Shown here: positions 11,090 to 18,600 of the stretch, piece by piece
Layout of the letters: each line of letters begins with the position of its first letter
How positions within the stretch are numbered: the stretch's first letter is position 1
Source: Amphibalanus amphitrite
Lineage: Eukaryota > Arthropoda > Thecostraca > Balanomorpha > Balanidae
Reading direction: 5' to 3'
NCBI RefSeq assembly: GCF_019059575.1
Contig: NW_024881506.1
Span: 620,001-684,000 of the forward strand
DNA: 64,000 nucleotides
Notes under the pieces: model-generated
The model's input: only the letters and a program-made list of their open reading frames with translations
The model's database searches: none
Told to the model about the DNA's origin: nothing
Translations under genes and position numbers: made by a program

Positions 11090-12924
11090 AGGCTGGAGAC
11101 TTCCACACGCGGGTAAGTCGCGTGTAAGTGATTTGCGGGTAAGTTGGCGTTTATCTCGCGTTTAAGTCGGCGGGTAACTTTGCCCGGAGACTTCCATCTG
11201 CGGGTAAATAGTTTGTTCGCTAAGTTAGCGAACGAACTTACGCGCGAGCCACCCCATGTATTAAGTTCGCGGGTATCTTTTCGGTGGTGCTTTTTTGGGT
11301 TCTTAGGGGGTTTTAAAAGTTTATTTCTGTGCAAATTTTATGTGCAAGTGATAGACAATAGTGCAATCATCTAGTTCTGGCTTTTTCAGCCAGTTCGGCC
11401 TAGCCGTTCGGCTGCTAAGATTAGACGAATTTGAGGTCACCTTTTCATACTCGTACATAGTACTGAGGCCAGTTTTACCAACAGCAAAAAAGCCGCCTGG
11501 CGGAATTTTTCGCCTAAAGGCCGATTCACATACGGATCGAGAGCGGTAAAGCCCTATCCGCTTACGTGCTTATCGCGTTTACACTCCGTATGTGAAACGG
11601 TCTTAAAGTAAAAAATTCCGCCAGGCGGCTATTTTTCTGTTGGTTAAACTGACCTCTGTGCTTGTTGAGGGGTTACAAATTACGTATTTCATCACTGCAA
11701 GTATCCAGATGTTTTCAACAAGTCATACATGAGTAATCAGAGCAATATTTGAGTTGACAGAATTGAGGATGTAGGACTCAAATTTTCAAATACGGAGGTA
11801 TTAGTCTATTTCCATCGCACCTATCTCCTTGCCACCAGCTGCTATTTCGTAATCTTCGGGATAGTGAGATGGGATTCGTATCGCATCCGAAATAATGTGA
11901 TCGTCGAGCCAGCCGGCTAGTGTCGGGCCCCTGTCGTCGCACTTCGCGTTACGTGTCAGTGGGGCGAGGACCAGCTCAGTGGAAGCAATACGAGTGTCCG
12001 GTCAACAACCATGGACAGGAAGAAGAGGAGCAGAAATTTCAGTAGTAGAGACATGCATTTGTTAGCCGATGTCATGAAGACTGAAGTAAAAGTCATCGAA
12101 AATAAGCGACACGATGGAAGGAGTAATGAAGAACGAAAACGGTCTTGGAAAAACATTGTTACAGCCTGTAATGCAAGGTCAGAAGAAAAATGGGACTAGA
12201 AACAGCTGACACGGCTCTGGAGAGATATGAAAAGGACGGCCAAAAAGAACCATTAGCGGTTTTAACGGCAGCAAATGGGCACTGGTGGTAGACCGGATCC
12301 TGCGCTGTTGGAACGTCAGCCACCCCCGCGACACGCACATATTAAACTGATCACTCGGTGATAATCGTCATTTGTGTGGCATTGAATTGGACACCGACGA
12401 CGCCTCACCGGTGAAGTGACGGGGCGGGGGTGAGGACGGGGGGTGACGGAGACGAACCGACGAGGGCAGACGAGTAATCTGAGATACGGCTGTTGCAAGA
12501 TCATGCAGTAGACTGGCGGTCGGCCATACAGAGTGAAATAACACAAGGCGATTTGCATTATTGATGCTGATTGGCACGGCTTCAAACGCTGTTCTGGTTA
12601 GGTTAATGCATCACCACATCCCATTGTTACGGCTGTACTCATTGCATGTGTAAAAACGCTGATTGGGGGCCACCGGTCCCATAAATAACGGAATTACGCA
12701 CTTGTTCATTGGACCAGCTGATCGCCGCATCCCGATCAGCTGATCGGGAAGCCCTTTAAACTGGCGTGTAAGTCGGCATTTAAATATTTACACGCGTGTA
12801 GCTACCCACCAGTTAACCGCGGATGGAAGTCCCCGGGTAAAAGTTGGTGGGCAGCTACACGCGTGTAAGGAAGTTAGCCACCAAAATAAACGCGAGTTAA
12901 CCGCAAACTGGAAGTCTCCAGCCT
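11090..12924 (+). mobile_element. Harbinger/ISL2EU-like DNA transposon, non-autonomous
   Basis: Terminal inverted repeat AGGCTGGAGACTTCCA at 11090-11105 matches TGGAAGTCTCCAGCCT at 12909-12924, with a TA duplication at 11088-11089 and 12925-12926. Subterminal regions on both sides contain GCGGGTAAGT / ACACGCGTGTA words. It carries a Myb/SANT-type ORF remnant but no DDE transposase that I recognise. A TA duplication plus a Myb-like second protein is known for ISL2EU and other PIF/Harbinger relatives; this assignment is inference. Confidence 0.65.
12011..12310 (+). pseudogene. Myb/SANT-like DNA-binding protein remnant
   Basis: The frame opens with MDRKKRSRNFSSRDMHLLAD and continues to KWD before a stop at 12197-12199. 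Past it, in the same frame, KQLTRLWRDMKRTAKK completes the usual third helix. Asn-Phe-Ser start, LLADVMKTEVKVIENKRHD, W-KNIVTACNAR and LWRDMKRTAKK match the trihelix-like Myb/SANT domain (Myb_DNA-bind_5 type) found in zeste-like and Harbinger-associated proteins. A downstream shifted piece holds a TGGRPDPA motif common after this domain. In PIF/Harbinger elements such a protein helps the transposase reach its target; here it is truncated by a stop. Confidence 0.65.
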
Positions 12925-13912
12925 TAGAGTCCTGCTAAGAGTAACATGTCGCCGGCTGAGGCGGGATCGGCCGACGCGGGAAACGCAGCAGTCACAATTT
13001 TGTGTTTACACGTTCATATTTCAATTGTTTACCAACCTATTTTCAGAATTCTTTCACCATAAGATTGCCTGTACATTTCTTAGTCTTCTCACAAAATTTG
13101 ACGCGAATCGAACGTAATCAGCGGTAAGGAGCGCGATGTAAAGACGGAACCGTTCCGTTCCGTCCCGGCACAGTCTACAATTCAGGCGGCGCGTAGCGGT
13201 CGGCGCCGGCTGCCGAGTCGCCGCGTCGCCGCGGCGACAGGATGTTCACTTTACACCGCTATTACTAGAACAGTTGTGAACCGATTTTCTTATTGCTTGC
13301 ACGATGAGATGTGCAATTCAATTCTGGATAGATAGCCATAAGTAATTTCGCATCAATATTATGAGATATTGGCGAAAAACAGGAGGGGTGGGGCGAAATT
13401 CACTCTTCCCCCTCCACTGCGCGTGCTAACATACGTTTGCATATGTGCCATTTTCTTCAAAACTTATGAATGGCCCACTCTAATTTTTTCACAGGTTGTT
13501 AAGAATATGGTAGGCAATAAAATATATGAAAATGAGCCAAATCGAAGGTGGCGTGTTTTTTGCTATTTCAATTTTTGTGCTTAAGAACAGAGTTAAGCAA
13601 ATTTCAAGGTCATATATTTAAGTCCATGCAATTCTAAACAAATGCTTAAGAAATTACCTAAACAGTAAGTTTTATTTCATTCAAATCAAACAAGTACGAC
13701 CAAAGTTATGGTCGTTCAAAAATATAAAGATGCAACATTTTGTAAAAATTTGATGCCCTATATTTAGAAGACCTGTGGTCAGAATGTGCAAAAAACATCA
13801 ATGTAATGTCCGGGGCGACACAGGAACTCGCTCACAAATTTATAATGAAATCGCTGATGGTAAGGTGCAAAACAGCCGATTTTTGTTCGATTTGACGTGG
13901 AATGCCCCGGGC

Positions 13913-14405
13913 CCCTGAAAGTGAAAGCACCCATTCAATAAAGCAATAGCTTTGGACTAATTATCATTTTAGTAATTATCAACCCACCACAGATAAAACA
14001 ACATGCAATTGCGTACTCCAACCTTTGATATTTGTTTTAACCTTTAATACCACGTTTTGGCGTTAAAAAGATAGTGGCATCACTAGCGAACGATGGCACA
14101 GGCAAGCTATCATTAATACATATCGATACATATATAATATGCAGAAAACTTAATATCAAACGCCACAAACCTCAAAACACATCTGCGTCCGGTTGCCGGT
14201 GGGCTGGAATGCCGGTTGTCGAGAGTCGCCCAGTTCCTCGGCGTGACGTAATTATGACGTCAGCAATGTGAAAGCAAATTCATCGGTGTTGCTAGGAGTT
14301 GCTCGCGTGCTGCCACCGGTTGCCCGGCGATCGGTTGCCCAGAGTCGCCGAGCAACCGATTGCTGAGAGTTGCCGGCGGAAGTTGCCCGTGTACAACGGC
14401 CTTTA
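13913..14405. other. Spacer with GTTGCC/GTCGCC words
   Basis: No gene. From about 14190 to 14395 the word GGTTGCC/AGAGTCGCC/GAGTTGC recurs in both orientations at irregular spacing, resembling the subterminal region of another word-repeat element. The segment stops abruptly where unit C begins. Confidence 0.4.
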
Positions 14406-14449
14406 CTGTGTCTGCCCTTTTTTCCACAACGTCGATGTAGCGCGTGCGC

Positions 14450-14518
14450 CGAAATCCCAATGGAAGAAACGCGTAGCTCCAGATAACCGATTCACGCGTT
14501 TCTTCCATTGGGATTTCG
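14450..14518. repeat. Perfect 25-bp hairpin
   Basis: Arms 14450-14474 and 14494-14518 are exact reverse complements around a 19-base loop. The hairpin is preserved exactly in unit C copy 2 at 47969-48037. A third, single arm-like stretch (ACGCGTTTCTTCC) recurs at about 14739-14751. Function unknown. Confidence 0.85.
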
Positions 14519-15214
14519 ATTGATGTGACTCAACAGCTGCAAAGGAAGAAAAGTATAGACGTATTTCTTGCATGCGACATAATTTAAAATAAAAATATTG
14601 GTATCACTGACAAGAGCGGACAGTGGAGATTCCAATGGTATTATTTGTGCTGTATTTGTTTTGAATATTCAGACCACAGGAGCCGTGAAAGGTCCGAACA
14701 TGTTTTTTGGCTCTCCTGGAAAGTTCGGATTTGGGAGTTACGCGTTTCTTCCTTTGGCCGGCAGGACTGTCGCCGCCCAGCCACGGTGAGCAACAATTAG
14801 GCCCTAATTGTGCGCCTGTTCGGAACAGGCGCGCGCACCCTCCCCCCCCCCCCCCCCAGTACCAATCCTCATGGTCCGGGGGAGGGCCAGCGCCCTCTCC
14901 AATAATGAGAAGACTCCTCACCTCCTCCTTCTCCCTCACGCCGTATCGTCCGGACTCCAGAGCATCCGCCTCAGCTCCGCCATCCAAAGGTGTCGCTGCT
15001 CTGAAGACGAGTCGACCGCCTCCGCCTTGACCTCGGCTACCGCCGGCTCGGATTCCGTGTGCAGCTGGGCCAGCACTGCGTCCACGATGGCCTGGATGTC
15101 CAATGTCCATCCCTCCGTCGGCACCGGCCTCCTTCGCCGCTGTCGAAGACGAACGAAGCCGCCGCAGAGACGCCATCCCCCCGGTAGTCAGCTCACTGAG
15201 TCCGGAGAGAGGTT

Positions 15215-15745
15215 GTATAAGTGCTGTATTGCTCAGCGGGCGAGAGGCGCGACTCGTTAGATCTCAAAGCACGGACGAGGTGAAACTGGCGCTCAGGTGT
15301 TTTTTTCGCTCTTCGTGACACGCCTTCCCTCATTTTTAGCGACAACGCCAAGACATTTCGCGCTCTTTTACATCACATTCCCCGACACGTCAAATGGAGT
15401 TTCATTCCCGAGGCTGCCCCATGGTGGGGAGGATTTTGGGAACGCCTCGTGGGACTGACGAAAAAGTGTCTCAAAATAACTCTTCATGTGTGCAATCTTT
15501 CCCACGACGAGCTCTCTCCTTCCATCTGAATGTAAGGCCTCTCACCACCGTGGATGGGGAACTCATTTCACCCGCACATCTACTGTTTGGAGTGACCTCA
15601 ATCAGAGGAGTGCTCTTCCCACCGGCTCAGTATTATAATTTGTGACAGCCTTACTCGTGCCTGGCGGCACCAGCCGCCTTACTCGTCAGTGAGCACTTAG
15701 TACGCAGATGGACGGCCGAATACGTTGCCACGCTTAGGTGTTGGA
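15215..15745 (+). pseudogene. BEL/Pao pol fossil: integrase fragment
   Basis: Translation shows the middle and end of a BEL/Pao integrase: a SDNAKTF core motif, PWWGGFWERLV, the RPLT block, the PAHLLFG-like block, then an RRWTAEYV-like tail. It is a fragment with several breaks and no complete pol is present. The same piece lies at 51908-52320 in copy 2, where a family A element has inserted directly after it. No reverse transcriptase or gag was recognised upstream. Confidence 0.75.
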
Positions 15746-16031
15746 CGGTCTCGCCTCGTGGTCGCCCCGGACGGCTCCCCGCCCAAGATTCTTCCAGATA
15801 AGGTTGGGACACCAGTCACGTGACCCTTTTTCCTGCTTTTCCCAACCCTCCTCACGATTTTCATAAGCCTTGATTTATTCTTTGAAACACTTTGCGCAGA
15901 GGCGTTTGTATGTAATTTATTTACAAAAACTAATTCAATGATATTTGAAATTAACAAACACATATTTACTCGCAATCTCAAACAAAAGTTGAATTTATTC
16001 GCGTTTCATTAGATTAATCGGCTGGCACCCA

Positions 16032-16241
16032 TCATCCATCGTCCTTGATGTAGTCGAACTTGGCGCACTCGGATAGTGTTCGAAATTTGTGACGCTTACT
16101 AGTTGCTATGGCGACCGGGCAGTACCTAGGCTTTTCATTCGTCAACAAGTGCTCGCGGTCACACTTTTGAACACAGTCTTTATGCGTCAGTTTGTGTGAC
16201 GCGTCATATCTGAAACATAATTCGTGAGGCCCCAAAACCAT
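16032..16241 (-). CDS. Small Cys-containing ORF of unknown function (69 aa)
   Basis: An open frame on the strand opposite to pol, with five cysteines (CFRYD, DCVQKC, RYCPVA, LSECAK). It remains open in copy 2 at 56434-56643 with a single residue different (His-Glu versus His-Gly near the start). No signal peptide is evident and no family recognised. Retention of the frame between young copies is weak evidence only. It may be a captured host exon or chance. Confidence 0.2.
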   Translation of the reverse strand: MVLGPHELCFRYDASHKLTHKDCVQKCDREHLLTNEKPRYCPVAIATSKRHKFRTLSECAKFDYIKDDG

Positions 16242-16609
16242 TCAATTCATCTCCTTCAAAAGAAGTGTTTTGTATTATTTTCTATATCTTTTTTGGGCTT
16301 AAAGGGACCCTCCCACCTTCAAAAAAGTTAATGAATTGGCATAAAAGTGATGTAGCGTGAATCACAAAGAGCGAAAATGAACATCTACCAAATTTTACCG
16401 GAAAATATTCACCCGTTTTCGAGATATAAGACTTTTATTTTTGTTTACTTTTTGGGAAATCCGCTGTTTCTATGACGTCACATAAAGGTTTTCTTTACGT
16501 CGGCATTTGGAAGCAATAGTTCGGTATCAAAGTGCGACAAATATTGCGCGAATGATGCGTTTATCTTATCAAGGTCAATATATGATGGCCAATAAAGGAT
16601 TCCAGGACA

Positions 16610-16860
16610 ATTCTTATGGCATTTCTTCGTATCGCAATTCTTCGTCTGCAAATCTTCGTCAGGGCATTTATTCGTACCTATCGCATTACTTTGTCTCGCA
16701 CCAGGGTATATGAAAATCGGCTCGCATTTCTTCTTCAACGCAAATATATGCAAGAGTAAGCATTGAGGGACAAATAAATGCACCGACGAAGATTTGTAGA
16801 CGAAGAAATGCGGACGAAAAATTGTGCTACGAAGAAATGTCATGCGAGGATTCGTTCGGG
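16610..16860. repeat. Foldback of GCATTTCTTCGT words
   Basis: The left part repeats GCATTTCTTCGT, GCAATTCTTCGT, GCAAATCTTCGT and GCATTTATTCGT. The right part repeats the inverse (ACGAAGAAATGC, ACGAAGATTTG). The two halves form a loose palindrome about 250 bp long with an internal spacer. The layout resembles the CATCCAAAAC palindrome at 9771-10470 but with an unrelated word. Confidence 0.65.
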
Positions 16861-18245
16861 TACCATAACATTTATGTGATTTCAAAGTCAAGGTTCACAG
16901 CTGATCTGCTAAATCAAGCCAAGAATCCAAACTATCAAAAAACTATAAATATTTGTTTGTCTGTCACAGAGGTCTCAAGCAATATAAGGTTGACATATGT
17001 TGAATCAAAAATCTACTGCCACAACTCACATCTCCTGCCTTAGTTTATCATTGTTGTTTTAACTTGCTTTCAAGAGAAACAGAAGCCAGTATCTGATATC
17101 ACTTCAGATGATTGTTTCAAGATCTGAGTTCAAATGGAAATAAAAGCAAGATCAAGATGAAACAGGGATTATTGCTGTTAAAGTAGTTTGGCCATGATAC
17201 AACAAGCACATAAATCATTATCCAAATCAAATACTGGTTGGTTTGTCAAGATGTTTGTTGTCTGTCGTCTGTCGAGCTGCTATGAACACTGAACGCTCTC
17301 ACTCTTACTTTAAAGAGAGTAGTTTAAGTTGAATGGTAGTGAGCTGTAATTAGACAAAGCAGCTATTCAGTGCTCACATCAAGCCAGGCTAGGAAATGGC
17401 ATCAACTGTGGTGGGAGGAAGCAGGTTCGGCAGCCCTATGTTGTAAACTTCTGTTATGTCTTGTGTTTGATCAACTCATGTTTTCTGCTCTGTTTTGTGC
17501 AGTGATAGTAGCAGGTAACTGCATGCTTGTCAAATTATGTGAATAAACGAATTCATAACATTGCATTTTTCTCTCCATGCAAGGAACAAGTAAGATGTTG
17601 TAGAAAATGTAATAGAGGGCTGCATTGCTGATTTTGCACTTTATCAGAGCTTTATTTAGAATTGCTTTCCTGAAAGCTACACACAGGCCACAGTGCTGAA
17701 ATTCACAATGTCATAGCTTTTGGCAGAAAAAAGAAAAGACTTACCTAGGTAAAATTGGCTGAAAGTATGGCAGAGCAGGTCTTGATGCGTATGCCCATCC
17801 GTGTGCTTGCCGAAGCCGAACTGACTGCAACACATTTAACTCTGACCCACCATGGTGGCTGGCATATCCTGAACTTTCACCACTCTAAACAAGACAACTT
17901 TCAGCCCTCAGCATTGTATTAAAACACTGCACAAAACACTCAAAATTTGTTTCAGTGCCATCCACGGACAACATCAGTCGCCATTCACCAGGCCAGTAAA
18001 AACAGAATAGATAATAGCTTCAAACCCATGTAGTCAGAGTTACTAGGTCTGCACCTCAAAACAAAATCCAGGTGACATTCACCACGCCAGTAAAAAACAG
18101 GTACTTAGGTAACGTAACAGCTTCAAATCTGGTAACATGTTGGTCGGACTTTACACTACCATATTTACATGGAATAATATGATACCAAACAATAGTGCAA
18201 CCATTCTGGACAACAAAATTGTATGATAAAATTAATTTAGAATTA
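16861..18245. other. AT-rich interior of the TTAA element
   Basis: No gene recognised. Two related stretches near 17975-18020 and 18080-18125 (TTCACCA-GCCAGTAAAAACAG...AGCTTCAAA) suggest a short local duplication of about 100 bp. Otherwise unstructured. Confidence 0.4.
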
Positions 18246-18255
18246 ATTTTATACA

Positions 18256-18600
18256 TGCCGTTGTCCGCCGGCATGTACCGGCGGACAACGGTGCTGAAAA
18301 CCGGCGTGCGCCGGCGGGCGGCGGTGCCGGGAGCCGGCGTGTGCCGGCGGGCGGCGGTGCTGGAAACCGGCGTGTGCCGTCGGACAGCGATGCTGGAAAC
18401 CGGCGTGTGCCGGCGGACAGCGATGCTGGCGGCCGGCGTGTGCCGTCGGAGAGCGATGCTGGCAGCCGGCGTGTGCCGGCGGACAGCGATGATGGCGGCC
18501 GGCGTGTGCCGGCGGACGGCGGCGCTGGGGACCGGCGTGTGCTAGCTGACGGCGAAACCGCTGCCACCGACGGCGATCGGCAAACGCAAGGGATATGACA
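18256..18600 (+). repeat. 30-bp GC-rich minisatellite at LINE 5' end
   Basis: About nine to ten copies of a 30-bp unit around CCGGCGTGTGCCGGCGGAC. The first unit is capped by a perfect 14-bp hairpin (18258-18271 with 18278-18291). Because 30 is a multiple of three, the array is open in several frames. The frame reading GGRRVPADSDAG-type decapeptides (18341-18598) is the same frame as the LINE ORF and ends at TGA 18596-18598. It could be LINE 5' UTR promoter repeats, as some LINEs have, or a degenerate ORF1. Confidence 0.75.

Larger units (their letters stand above)
9580..13912. mobile_element. Family B element, copy 1 (4.3 kb, inverted-repeat)
   Basis: Ends are GGGGCATTCCACGTCAAATC near 9590 and its near-exact inverse GATTTGACGTGGAATGCCCC near 13888. 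Inner inverted arms continue: 10560-10710 pairs with 13440-13620, sharing GCAAAAAACACGCCACCTTC and a GGCCCACTC block. The arms are interrupted by a word-repeat palindrome (9771-10470) and a Harbinger-like element (11090-12924). The right half at 12943-13345 is repeated, diverged, at 27957-28340. No transposase of its own is visible, so it is presumably non-autonomous. Confidence 0.65.

Noticed and set aside
14604-15176. 190-codon minus-strand ORF conserved in unit C copy 2 (48123-48689)
   Set aside because: It crosses a variable poly-C tract and overlaps several other open frames in GC-rich DNA; no domain. Similarity between copies follows from recent duplication.
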